From Cunninghamia lanceolata (taxonomy: Eukaryota; Streptophyta; Pinopsida; Cupressales; Cupressaceae): 64,000 nucleotides of DNA. Below the pieces are notes generated by a model. It ran no database searches, was not told where the DNA came from, and saw only the letters and a list, made by a program, of their open reading frames with translations. The first letter of the stretch is position 1; each line of letters starts with the position of its first letter. The stretch lies in the NCBI GenBank assembly GCA_027924645.1, contig BSBN01000252.1, positions 5,642,001 to 5,706,000 on the forward strand. Direction: 5' to 3'. The position numbers and the translations under genes were made by a program. Of the stretch, positions 24,234 through 34,009 are shown one piece after another.

Positions 24234-24620
24234 CATGGATCAGGGGCCGGCATCTTATTTATCACACCTCAGAATGACTATATTCCAAAGTCATATCGGC
24301 TTGCGTTTCCTTGCACCAATAACATTGCCAAGTATGAAGCACTCCTCATAGGTCTCAATACAGCAGTTCAATGGGACATCACAGAATTACAAGTATATGG
24401 AGACTCACAACTAGTCATTCGCCAAGTCACAGATGAGTACCAAACAAAAGATGAAAAGTTGGTCCCCTACAAACAACTAGTGGATGCCTACAAACCATGC
24501 TTTTCTAGCATCACATTTGAGCAAATTCCAAGAGAGCATAACAAAGCTGTAGATTCTATGGCTTCTGTAGGGTCACTTATTGACATGCCTGCTAATACAC
24601 AGAAATGTGAATTCTCGATC
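24195..24620 (+). pseudogene. Second (archaeal-type) RNase H domain
   Basis: After the degenerate RNase H the same frame encodes a second RNase H, the feature that defines Tat-lineage elements. Its catalytic residues are in place: LYFDGSYT (Asp), KYEALLIGL (Glu), VYGDSQLVIRQV (Asp) and IPREHNKAVDSMA (final His/Asp region). The only damage is the TAA at 24231-24233 between the first Asp motif and HGSGAG. It probably takes over the nuclease role lost by the first copy. Confidence 0.88.
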
Positions 24621-25934
24621 GAGCAATTGTTGATACCCGTCGTCGACGTTCCAGTTACTGAAATCATCTACGAACTTGTTGGTCCCAATTCCCCATGGTA
24701 CAAAGACATCTATGAATACCTTAAAAATAGTACCTTTCCCTCTAACCTATCATCCACCCAACGCAAAACCTTTATCCGTCGATCCTCCTATTACACCATT
24801 CTGGGTGATACACTATATCGCCGAAGTCTCGATGGTATCCTCTTACAATGTCTCAATGCGGAAGAAGCCAAAGCTACCTTACGAGACATACACGAAGGTG
24901 TCTGTGGCGCACATTCTACCGGTCCTAATCTCGCAAAGAAGATACTCAGAACAGGTTATTACTGGCCTACAATAGAAAAAGATGTTGCACAGTTTGCTAA
25001 GAAGTGTCTACAATGTCAGCAACATGGAGATTTGATTCACGCACCAGCTCATGAACTACAGCCTGTGACAACTCCTTGGCCCTTTTCTCAATGGGGTCTC
25101 GACCTTGTAGGACAAATCCACCCATCCTCATCCAATGGCCACAAATTCATTATTACCGCCACTGAGTACTTCACGAAGTGGGTTGAAGCCATTCCCATGA
25201 CCTATATCACCAATAAGCAAATAGCCAAGTTTATCCTTAACTACCTCATATGTCGGTATGGTATCCCCCAAGCCATTGTCACCGATAATGGGAGACCATT
25301 CAGTAATCAAGATGTCTGTGCCTTGTGCACACAATACAATATCCAACATCGCTTTTCAACTCCCTACTATCCGCAGAGTAACGGCCAAGCAGAGGCTTCC
25401 AATAAAACCATTCTCAAAATCCTCAAGAAAACAGTCAATGAAGCTGGTCGTGATTGGCACTTGCAACTCAATCCCGCCCCATGGGCCTACCGCACTAGTA
25501 TTAGAACACCAACTGGGGCCACACCTTATGCCTTGGTCTATGGCTCTGAAGCCATCCTACCTATAGAGGTCGAGATCCCATCCCTCAGAGTATCCATGCA
25601 GGACCTGATCGGCAGAGAGGAGTATCGCACTTCCAGATTAGCTGAGCTTGAACTACTAGATGAAAGGTGCCTTGAAGCGCTTAATCATCTCCATGTCTAT
25701 CAAAACCACAAAAAGATCAAGGAAAGACGGTTTCAAGTTGGTGATCTTGTACTCAAAGAGAATCAGAGAAATCAAGCAGATCGAGAAAAGAAGGGCAAGT
25801 TTGAGCCTAATTGGTTAGGTCCCTTTATTGTCACAGCAGCATATGGATCAGGAGCGTATACTTTAGCTACACCTGACGGCATTCCTCTAGATGAGCCACT
25901 TAACAGTGTCCATCTCAAGAAGTTCTATGTCTGA
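24459..25934 (+). CDS. int: Integrase of the inner element
   Basis: Integrates the DNA copy. The block is an uninterrupted 491 codons in the RT frame, so the start given is only where the track of open codons begins after the stop. The zinc-binding region shows HEGVCGAH and CLQCQQH. The catalytic triad is Asp in QWGLDLVG, Asp in IVTDNGRPF and Glu in NGQAEASNK. The C-terminal GPY-like part reads RRFQVGDLVLKEN, WLGPFIV and SVHLKKFYV, and stops at 25932-25934. There is no chromodomain, as expected for the Tat group. Confidence 0.93.
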   Translation: MVPYKQLVDAYKPCFSSITFEQIPREHNKAVDSMASVGSLIDMPANTQKCEFSIEQLLIPVVDVPVTEIIYELVGPNSPWYKDIYEYLKNSTFPSNLSSTQRKTFIRRSSYYTILGDTLYRRSLDGILLQCLNAEEAKATLRDIHEGVCGAHSTGPNLAKKILRTGYYWPTIEKDVAQFAKKCLQCQQHGDLIHAPAHELQPVTTPWPFSQWGLDLVGQIHPSSSNGHKFIITATEYFTKWVEAIPMTYITNKQIAKFILNYLICRYGIPQAIVTDNGRPFSNQDVCALCTQYNIQHRFSTPYYPQSNGQAEASNKTILKILKKTVNEAGRDWHLQLNPAPWAYRTSIRTPTGATPYALVYGSEAILPIEVEIPSLRVSMQDLIGREEYRTSRLAELELLDERCLEALNHLHVYQNHKKIKERRFQVGDLVLKENQRNQADREKKGKFEPNWLGPFIVTAAYGSGAYTLATPDGIPLDEPLNSVHLKKFYV

Positions 25935-26445
25935 TCCTCAAAGTATTCCCAAAAAAAAAAAAAACAAACAAACAAACAAACAAAACAAAACAAAAAAAAT
26001 TCCAAACAAATAATCCATCTTATGGTGAAAACCTGGTAAACAGGCGCCTTGGATAAGTACCATAGTGAAAACCTGGCAAACAGACGCTATGTGTAGAGTC
26101 ATCATCCATCGTCTATCGAGTCCTGTCCACTCCATGTCCAGTTCACAAGCAACTTTTATCCATCCATCCATAATAAAACCATCGACCTTGTTTGCATTTC
26201 CATCTCTCTATCTACTATAACTTGGAAATTTGTCAGTGTCCATCATCATCATCCCACATCTTGATTTGGGTCAACAGTTAACATTGTCTTGTCCTAGGTC
26301 AGCTTTCTGTGTCTTCTTTGTCAGTCATCTATGCAAATTCCTCTACCGGAATGGGGGCAACTCTTTCCTTAACCTAAGTCTAGGAGTGGTTCCTTGTTCG
26401 TGGTTCGCAAAATGCTTCAATCTTTTCTCCTTTCTGCAAATAACA

Positions 26446-26488
26446 CTCTTTAACGGACACATCGCTCCTACGATAAGGCTGTTATCTT
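26446..26488 (+). repeat. TTTAAC(G/A)GACAC...GATAAGGCTGTT box, copy 1
   Basis: CTTTAACGGACACATCGCTCC then GATAAGGCTGTTATCTT. A second copy with a few changes lies at 27127-27169. Both are non-coding. Confidence 0.65.
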
Positions 26489-26518
26489 CTCAACATTTTT
26501 TCTACATCATCACAAACT

Positions 26519-26820
26519 AGAACTACATATTATCTTTTCTCCAATCTGAAGGTACCTTGATCCCATGGATATGGGTATGTAGGTAGTCTGGAATACGAAG
26601 GAAGTATCCAGTACTCAGGTACATAAGATCCCCTCTTCTCTACCTCGATCCACCTCATCACTTTATCCATAACTACATATTTATCATTTTTCCTCTTTCC
26701 TCGTAATGTGCCTTGATCCCGTGGATACAGGGTATGTAGGCAATCTGGAATACGAAGGATGTATCCAGTACTCAGGCACATACGATTCATTATTCTCCAC
26801 CCATTTCAATCCATTAACAC
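26519..26820 (+). repeat. Two tandem ~150-bp units with CCTTGATCCC...GGTATGTAGG box
   Basis: Two direct units (about 26519-26668 and 26669-26820) each contain ACTACATAT, (A/G)CCTTGATCCC, a GGTATGTAGG block, TCTGGAATACGAAGGA and GTATCCAGTACTCAGG. A diverged third relative lies outside this element at 36994-37068. The conserved box is a structured-looking non-coding module of this retroelement group. Confidence 0.75.
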
Positions 26821-27126
26821 TGTCACTTGTCTGGTCTTCCATTTTTCAAAATCCATTCACCTCGACTTGACTAACTCAAGCAGCAAGCTAGCGCATCCTT
26901 TCAAAGCAAAAGTTCTTAACAAACCTGAAGCAAAGCAGCTTTCTTCCAGAGTCATCTACTGTCCTACTATTCCGATTGCCAACATCAGCTAAGTACCGCT
27001 TAACCAAAGCCCTAGATCAACAGGCTTGTCTTCTGCGCAGTGTTCCATTATCGAGACCAACACACGTGTCTCCTGCGACTTGTGGCATTTCCCGCAGCAA
27101 GACATTGTCTTTTTGGGTTGATAGCC

Positions 27127-27169
27127 CCCTTTAACAGACACAGAGTTCCTATGATAAGGCTGTTGTCTT
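27127..27169 (+). repeat. TTTAACAGACAC...GATAAGGCTGTT box, copy 2
   Basis: Second copy of the 26446-26488 box, about 680 bases downstream. Confidence 0.65.
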
Positions 27170-28189
27170 TCCTATCCAATCTATCCTGAGCAACCTCTTT
27201 GGCAAGAGAATATGTTGGCTGTGTGTTTACTTTATAAGTCAATCAATTGGCTTTTTGGTTTATCTTTTGTTCCTTTTCCATTACCTATTCAAAGCTACCT
27301 TGATTTATCTATAATCTTGGTACGTTGCGATGCAATACGGATTGGGGGCATAGTCATTGCTTTTGTATGCCGTGTTTGAGAAGTGATCTTTAATATCTTT
27401 CTTAGCAGCATATTTATCTTGTGTGTGTTATGACCTAACATCTTACATATTAATAATCTTCTTGCATTTACATGTATTGAAGTTTATTTTATGTTCAAGA
27501 CTATGGCTCATTCACATGTACCAACAAGGTTATATTATGTCTAAGGGATCTAAGTTCAAACCGCTTGTTTGCAGAGTCCACGTCCATGCATTCGGATATG
27601 ACTGCACCTTGGTCTTCTATACCTTGGTTGCAAATTATCCACATGCTATATCAAAAATAAGGATTGCTCTTTATATACAATTGTGAAACCAATGCAACAA
27701 GCTCATTCATCTATTTCCACACCCTTTATATCGTTTTCATTGCAATGATCAATCAACAGTCTCTGTCTTCCATCTCCTCCTTTTTCTTCTCTCTGGTGCA
27801 TATCTGCAAAACCCACATGTTAGATATCACTAGTCATAGCATCTATATCATCATGTTCTCACAAGTCATACATCTATAAGCATCATATACGCAATATATG
27901 TTATCACATAAATCCATAATCATACATACATATCATCACATCCATGACATCAAGAAGTGCATACACAAAAACGTGAACATCAACGAGTAGAATAGATCAT
28001 CATATACATCATGTGTAGGTCATCATAATACAAAATGTATGTGTCTACATCAATAGTCCATATATACATCAATATAGTACATCAAGGCTATCAAGAGCTC
28101 GCAATATATCCATCAGGATGCACGCAGGCATCTATCCAAAATGATACAAAATGATACAATGTACGTATATACATGCTCTAGCGGGTCAA

Positions 28190-30129
28190 GCTGCCCTCCT
28201 GTTGTGGCCCCTGTGCTCGGTGTAGGTCCCCCTGCTGGTCCTCCTCCCCCTGGTGGCACAAATGGTCCTCTCACTAAGGACAATGACTGCCCTGTCTTGC
28301 GGGATCCGGATGCCCCGGATCTGCTCCTGTCTCTATAACTGGGTGCCTACTGGGCTGCTGGCACCGCACCTACATAGAGCCCCCTGTAGTACTTAGCCTC
28401 TCTCCTAGCTGACACTAGCTCTCCTTGCACGCGGACGAGCTCGATGTATAAGGTCCTCTGATCTGCACCCAGTGCGCGGCGTGCCTCATCTCTCTCCCGC
28501 CTCACTCTATGGAGTGTGGCCTCTACTATCAGCCGTAGCTGTACCTCTGCGTCTCTCTCCCTCATCACCTGGGCTAGCTGCCCATCATCTGCTGCTGGTG
28601 CGGCTGGCGGCTGTATCTATACCTGTATCTGTGCCTATGCCTGGACCTGTAGCTGTGCATGTGCATGTGCCAGGGCTGTCTGTGCTGCTGCTGCTACCTG
28701 TGTCTGTACCTAGGCTAAGGCCTCGGCTTGTCTCGCCTCAACCCTTGCTGCGTCCCTGTCTCTCCTCAATTGTACCATCTGGAGCACTAGTCGAGTCCTC
28801 CGGGCTATCTCCTCTTGTAACAATCGCTCAGCCCTCTCCAAATCAGTCTCTACGGTTGGCTCCCCCTCCTCCACCATCTCCACGTCTGCCTGCTGGCCGC
28901 TGGCCTCTCCAACTACCTGTTGTCTGGCCGCTCTAGCCTGTCGTCTGATCCTGGCCTCTACACCTGGGACTAATACCTCCCCCACTGCCCCTGCCACACG
29001 TGGTGTAGTCAATCTCACCGACCTGTGTGTCTGCCAGTACATGTCATACTCTGGAAGTGTACTTGGGTCTGCCAGTCCTGTATCCCAATCTCATCTCACA
29101 GGGACAAGTCCCCGTACCTCTGCCAAAGCTGTGGCCACTGGAATCTCTGCATCCTAGTCCCCCACCTCTCGCCATGTCCTGGCATGGGTCGCCTCTCCAA
29201 TTGGTAACCCTTGAGGCAATCCGAACTATCTCAGTACCCTCTCTGGCAGGGATCTCTCAATGGTGTCTGTCCGTCTCCCAAATAAATACCGAGCCTGTCT
29301 GCAGTACATCAACTGCTTGTGCTCATCATCCCACTCCTCGCATAGTAACCAGGGCCTCCAAACAAATAGGTCCATCTCATCGATCTGCGGCCTCCAGTGG
29401 CTAACAGATCCCAACCTTCGATGTGTAATCACTCCCTCATATAGGAATGCGTATGGCTCTCCCCTATCCCGATGGCGCTATTTCATGGGTCAAATCACTG
29501 GGATATGCTCCCACGCCCACACCTATAGAAGAGTCACCCCTGCTGAGAGACTCCTGCCTCTCCTGTACACGCAGTGGTGCATATCGTGGTACAACTATCC
29601 CAATACACATGGGCCCCATGCATACTGAATGCCATGTGTGAACATCCCTGATAGTACAGTGCCCCAGCCAACCGATAAGCCTCTCGATCTCCTGTCTGGG
29701 CAGAGGAAGCCGCCAATCAATGAAGATACTATCCACCTGATCCTGTCACAGAGTCTCGGGACGTATGTCCACCGAATCTCTCCGTCGTCTATCTGCAAGT
29801 CATCTATGCATAATACCTCTACCATGCCTACCTCTCCCCGCACCGGGTCAAAGTCCACTCTCTCCCCATCAATCCGAATCCTCAGGATGTGATACACATC
29901 CTCCAAGGTCACTGTCGCCTCCCCTATCGCAAAGTGAAATGAGCCTGTTTCACTGTGGAATCTCTCCACCACTGCTGTCACTAGGGTGAGATTCGCCCTA
30001 ATGTGTGTCAAGTGTGCCACATGCCACAATCCCGCGTGCTCTAGGAACGCGTCCTCCTCCCATGTCAGTTGTAATACCTCGTGCTATAGGGTGGTGTCAC
30101 TCTCACGACATCAACGATGGCATAATCCT
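28190..30129 (-). pseudogene. Antisense plant-mobile-domain gene, main exon (decayed)
   Basis: This frame is antisense to gag-pol, between integrase and the 3' LTR. One minus frame carries the plant mobile domain (PMD): AFLEHAGLWHVAHL, LVTAVVERFHSETGSFHF, GEATVTLEDVYHILRI and GGFLCPDRRSR (30050-29640), then VWAWEHIP (about 29490) and WRPQIDEMD (about 29390). An alanine/arginine-rich, coiled-coil-like tail follows (ERLLQEEIARRTRLVLQM, 29040-28350), then a proline/glycine-rich end (VPPGGGGPAGGPTP). Stops at 30084, 29595, about 29498, 29474 and 29465 and 28347 interrupt an otherwise shared frame, several readable as CAG or TGG decayed to TAG. PMD proteins such as MAIL1/MAIN act in plant development and silencing; the role of transposon copies is unknown. 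Confidence 0.82.
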
Positions 30130-30763
30130 CTGCAATCAAGCAACCACTTATCAGTTCTTTATATCATATCCCCCAACTCCTATTTTCTTCTATTCTATCA
30201 TGTGAGCCCTCAGACCAACCCTCCCCTTTTCTAAGCTAGGGTAGTCAACCCTTCGGTCAACCCTGCCTATCCCATTCCCCTATCTAAACCAAGGGCGCCT
30301 TGATTTCCTCAAGGGCGCTACACTGTGTTACCAGACGCGCCTTCCTAACCCTACAAAGGCACTTTGTTTTCTGCACCAAATGCAACTTGTTTTTAACAAG
30401 GGCGCTTCCTTTCGCCTACAGCCGCACCGCGTTGTGCTACCAAACGCGACGTGTTTTTACCTACTTCCCTACCAACCGCGCTAACCTACTTCCCCATCCG
30501 CGCTACACTGCGCTACCAAGAGCGCTGCGGGTTTATACCAATCGCGCTGTGGCGCGGTGCACCAAAACCAATAGTGTTGTGTTTTTGCCACAAGCGCTGA
30601 ACTACCCTACCAAACGCACTGCGGCACGCCAACAGCGCCTAACGCGACTACCAGTAGCGTCGCACTACTCTAAAGCGCTTTTGGCAAAACTGAAAACCCT
30701 ACCTAGACCTAGCCCTAAACCGCCTTAAAACGTCAAATTAAAATGAGGTTTTTGGACACTTAC
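30130..30763 (-). other. Predicted intron of the antisense gene
   Basis: The minus-strand donor is ATG|GTAAGTGTCC (GT at 30762-30763) and the acceptor TTGATTGCAG|AGG (AG at 30130-30131), with a pyrimidine-bearing stretch before it. The 634-bp intron holds the fourth AGCGCT repeat cluster. Joining these exact sites does not restore the PMD frame in this copy, so either small indels follow or another acceptor is used. Confidence 0.55.
30285..30700. repeat. AGCGCT repeat cluster 4 (3' region, mostly inverted)
   Basis: Many GCGCT words occur in the context ACCA(A/G)nAGCGCT, the reverse complement of the leader unit AGCGCTTnTGGT. Examples are ACCAAGAGCGCTGCG, ACCAATCGCGCTG and ACCAGTAGCGTC. The last copy, TAAAGCGCTTTTGGCAAAA near 30672, matches the forward leader unit at about 16147 almost exactly. 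The cluster lies wholly inside the predicted antisense intron. Confidence 0.72.
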
Positions 30764-30838
30764 CATTGCCGGAGCTCCTGCTGGCCTCCCATATGTCCGC
30801 ACAAGCTCCGCCCGATGTCTGTGCGCTGGAATCGACAT
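30764..30838 (-). CDS. Predicted first coding exon of the antisense gene
   Basis: From ATG at 30836-30838 the minus strand reads 25 open codons (MSIPAHRHRAELVRTYGRPA then GAPAM), arginine- and alanine-rich like the protein's tail, ending directly at a canonical GTAAGT donor. The ATG lies about 110 bases downstream of a good TATA box on the same strand. Promoter, ATG, open exon and donor lie in the expected order and spacing and are independent of the gag-pol frames. The exon is too short for homology, so its assignment is inference. Confidence 0.6.
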
Positions 30839-30945
30839 CTCTCCTCGATGTCCGCTCCTTCCACTCAACCTAAAATTGGAAGCTTTACTCTCTAAATTTA
30901 GAAGCTCCTAATGTGCACAATGAGGATTGTGGTCCCCATGGGACC

Positions 30946-30953
30946 TATTTATA
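30946..30953 (-). promoter_or_regulatory. TATA box of the antisense gene
   Basis: The minus strand reads GGGATGCTATAAATAGGTCC, a near-ideal plant TATA box. Its predicted start site near 30920 gives an untranslated leader of about 80 bases before the ATG at 30838. It lies outside the LTR, 240 bases from its edge, and points away from it. Confidence 0.65.
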
Positions 30954-31177
30954 GCATCCCTCCCTTTTTCTTCTATCTTCCCCAACCCTGCTGCTTTCCT
31001 TCTACCCTGCTCGCGCACTTGTCTAGTCGCACGGCCACCCAGTCCTTATGTTGCTTCCCTGTCTTTCCGCTCGAAGGGGCATACGCTGGGGCAACTACCC
31101 ACACTGGGGCATCAAAAATTGTATCATATCTTCAACAATCATTTTCTTTGACGCAACGCTATAAACTGCATTGCATC

Positions 31178-31191
31178 AAATAGGGGCAAAA
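31178..31191 (+). promoter_or_regulatory. Polypurine tract of the inner element
   Basis: AAATAGGGGCAAAA abuts the TG of the 3' LTR, the position required for plus-strand DNA priming. One T and one C interrupt the purines. Confidence 0.8.
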
Positions 31192-32254
31192 TGTAGACAC
31201 CCAAAAATGACCAAGTTGTCACACGACTTGTATTTCGTCATCTGTCTAATCACCTGCATTTCAACATTAATTAAAAATCTAATTATATAATTAATTTCAC
31301 CAAATTCTTCTAAATCACATACTTTCAACATTAATTAAATAAATTCTCTTTATTTAATTAAATGAAATTCCTCTATTATTCTTCTACAATTAAATAATTT
31401 TAATTATTTAATTAGATCATTATCCTCTTTTCAAAATTCAAATTCACATTAATTAAATAAATCTCGTTATTTAATTAATTCATCACAAATTCCCTCTTAT
31501 CCAAACAATTAAATAATTCCCAATTATTTAATTAAAACAAATTTATTCGCACAACAATTAAATAAATTTATTTATTTAATTTGTTTTCTTATCTTCAAAT
31601 ATTTTTCAAATCTTCTAAAAATAAGTCTTTTTCCCCATGCACACAAAATTAAATAATTTATTATTTAATTTCCCTCAAATCATGCAAAAGCAAATCTTGA
31701 GTTATATATTCACTCAACCTTGTTGTTATCAATTTCTCTTAAATTAGAAAAAGCTTTCTAATTTATGAAAAGCATGTCTTATCTTTAGAAAAGAAAGTGT
31801 TTAACTCAAATAAAACAGCTTTTGTGAGACACTTGTCTTCTTCTTTTTCGTTGCACATTCCTCAACTTATCTCCTCCGTTGATTCTTCTGAATTATCTGG
31901 ACCATTGATTGATCTTCATTGAAACCTATATAAACCCCCTTCATCTCCTTCGCAAATCCTCTTCGATCACTTATTCTCAGGCATACTTAACAGCGCTTTA
32001 AGCATACATCGCATCGATCAACCAACTTCACGATCTCTTAACATTGATCTTTGAGCATTTACTTGCTTGTTGCAACCATGGTTTCGCAACACTATTGAGC
32101 AATACACATTCACCCAAAGGGAACAATACAAATCTCGGTACAAGCTTTCATGTTTTATTGATTTATTAGTAATGGCTTTTATTTAGATTGGTTCCCTTTA
32201 TGTTATTAGTTTTTAATTTTGTTAGTTTATCATAGTCAATTTTCCTCATACACA
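31192..32254 (+). repeat. Inner element 3' LTR
   Basis: 1063 bp, TGTAGACACCC...CATACACA, matching 14780-15920. It lacks the segment corresponding to 15142-15236, which sits between short TTATTC repeats in the 5' LTR. It carries an extra 26 bases at 32087-32112. Point differences elsewhere are sparse. TATA box at 31927-31934. Confidence 0.95.
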
Positions 32255-32259
32255 GAAAC
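32255..32259. repeat. Target duplication GAAAC of the inner element (right)
   Basis: Matches 14775-14779; outer-element sequence resumes here. Confidence 0.92.
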
Positions 32260-32480
32260 TACTTGCCTCTATCAAAGACAAACTGAATGAAGGAACTGAT
32301 CTCCCTCAAACCAAAACAATTTTCATCACTCGACTGCAACAACTAAAGCCTTTCATCTGCATATACCAATCTGTAATTATTGGACATGATATGAAGACAA
32401 ACTTCACCATTGAAAACACTACTATGGGGCAGCCACAAATTATAGGTACTCAACATATTCCATACTACATCATGTTTGTT

Positions 32481-33803
32481 CTAAGAAGCAAGGGGTGAAA
32501 AATATAGACCCAGGTTAGCATCAAAAGAGACAGATGGAAGGAAGCATCCCTCATCAACTGTCACACTGTCATACCTGTTGACCTCTTCATACAAATTGAG
32601 GGAAAAGGAGAACACCTCCAATTCACATGGCAAAGAGAATTGTGCATGAATGCACTGTTTATCCACAAGAGAAAACACTTCATCTTGCAGAGCAAACTGG
32701 AATGACTCCAGCTTAGGTATACCTTCAATTTGGGTTGCTATCTGTTGAAGTTCGGGCATACGCATGCCTTGTTCATTCACGTCAATGTCTCATACAAAGG
32801 ACTCAACCTCTACTGCAGCACCGATACATTCAAGAACCAATAAACATCTCACATCAAAGTGGAAACATTCATATTCATTTGCATCTCTATCGAGCTCTTG
32901 AACACAACTTTCATGTGTTGCTACAACTTTCAATTTATGAATCATACACATGACTCAGGCCGCAATCCAAACCATCAGAACACAAATCAAGCTCATGAGA
33001 CACCTCAAGTGAAAAACTATTTTCTTCAAATTGTCTCTCTATTTTCAAGTCCACTCTGACAATCTATTGTGTCACACTCACTGCTGCAACAAGACAATTG
33101 ACATGTTGCAATCCAAACCATCAGCACACAAATCAAGCTCATGAGAAACCTCAAGTGAAAAACTATTTTCTTCAAATTGTCTTTCTATTTCAAGACCACT
33201 CTGGCAATCTGTTGTGTCACACTCACTGCTGTAACAAAAATGCTAACACATATCTTCTTCCTTCATTTCTCCATCATTTCTCAGTGGCTTAGATGAATCA
33301 CACTATGCATGGTGAAGACAACATACCTTGCACCACATAAATAGGTTCTCATATACGTCCACATGATCACCGCCTTCACAATCTAGGGCAAGCTCATCAA
33401 ATTGAAAATTTATGACTGCACTGACATCTATCTCCTATCGGTTATCATCATGTGCAGTCACCTCTACATTAACCTCATGCAAACAAATATCAACTACTTC
33501 ATAACATACAACAAGAACAAAAGAGGGCAAAAAATTAAACAACAAAACAATTTCTTGCTCATCCCATGTATTACTGACCTGTGCATACTCAACATGGTCA
33601 ACCTCACAAGTTGATCCCATTGATTGTTCATCCATGTACACAACATCCTTATTGTTCATTGAGCCACATACCTCAGCATTAGGTTGGAAGTCACCATTGG
33701 TTTCATCATTTTCACTTTCACTTGATGAGCTATCCAACTTAAGGTAGGTGCATACACTGTCCTTATCATCTGCATTGATGTCACATGATGCACCACCTTC
33801 CAT
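32481..33803 (-). pseudogene. Acidic unknown frames downstream of outer gag
   Basis: Two minus-strand open blocks (33803-33435 and 32780-32481) share one frame. The first is acidic and serine-rich (SSSSESENDETNGD, then DEQSMGSTCEVDHVE). The second (QIATQIEGIPKLESFQF, LPCELEVFSFSLNLYEE) has no domain I recognise. They lie where protease-RT would be in an autonomous element, yet show no DTG, YVDD or integrase motif. They may be filler specific to this non-autonomous family. The plus strand here shows only short frames. Confidence 0.4.
32962..33237. repeat. 146-bp-period direct duplication in the outer element
   Basis: GCAATCCAAACCATCAG(A/C)ACAC begins copies at 32962 and 33108. Both continue with CAAATCAAGCTCATGAGA, CTCAAGTGAAAAACTATTTT and a CACACTCACTGCTG end. 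They are about 128 bases each and strongly similar. Confidence 0.85.
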
Positions 33804-34009
33804 TTCTACCCTTTTGACTACATTGTCATATTCATTGGATGTTTATTCATTTGATTGTTTGTATCCACAAAGTTGTTCAAATCGGCATGTTCCTTATCAG
33901 CATTGCCAAAACTTGTGGACGTCAAACTTGCTATGTAGTCATCTCTTATATTCTCCATGGAGTCTAGGGACAAATATGTCTACTACATATTCATTATATT
34001 GAAATCTTC

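Larger units (their letters stand above)
25935..28185 (+). other. 3' non-coding region of the inner element
   Basis: About 2.2 kb between integrase and the antisense gene. It starts with A-rich DNA, then two copies of GTGAAAACCTGG(T/C)AAACAG(G/A)CGC at about 26025 and 26065, and the tandem and dispersed repeats listed below. The last 300 bases are AT-rich with many CATCATATACATC words. I see no reading frame with a domain. Confidence 0.6.
14780..32254 (+). mobile_element. Inner Tat-lineage Ty3/gypsy retrotransposon with antisense ORF
   Basis: A 17,475-bp element with LTRs at 14780-15920 and 31192-32254, GAAAC duplications, a primer site at 15924 and a polypurine tract at 31178-31191. The order is a 2.2-kb leader with repeats, gag, protease with G-patch, RT, degenerate RNase H, second RNase H, integrase without chromodomain, a long 3' region with repeats, an antisense plant-mobile-domain gene, polypurine tract and LTR. 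Dual RNase H, great length, leader repeats and an extra antisense ORF are hallmarks of the Tat/Ogre lineage. Gag and pol carry three TGA/TAA/TAG stops in gag, two in pol and two gag frameshifts, while the 604-codon and 491-codon blocks remain open. The copy is recent but defective. Confidence 0.95.

Noticed and set aside
28141..28936. Plus-strand proline- and cysteine-rich frames.
   Set aside because: They mirror the minus-strand antisense gene's coiled-coil and proline/glycine tail, which carries recognisable structure.
29464..29736. Alternative minus-strand frame across the PMD region.
   Set aside because: The other minus frame carries the PMD motifs (GGFLCPDRRSR, VWAWEHIP); this one does not.
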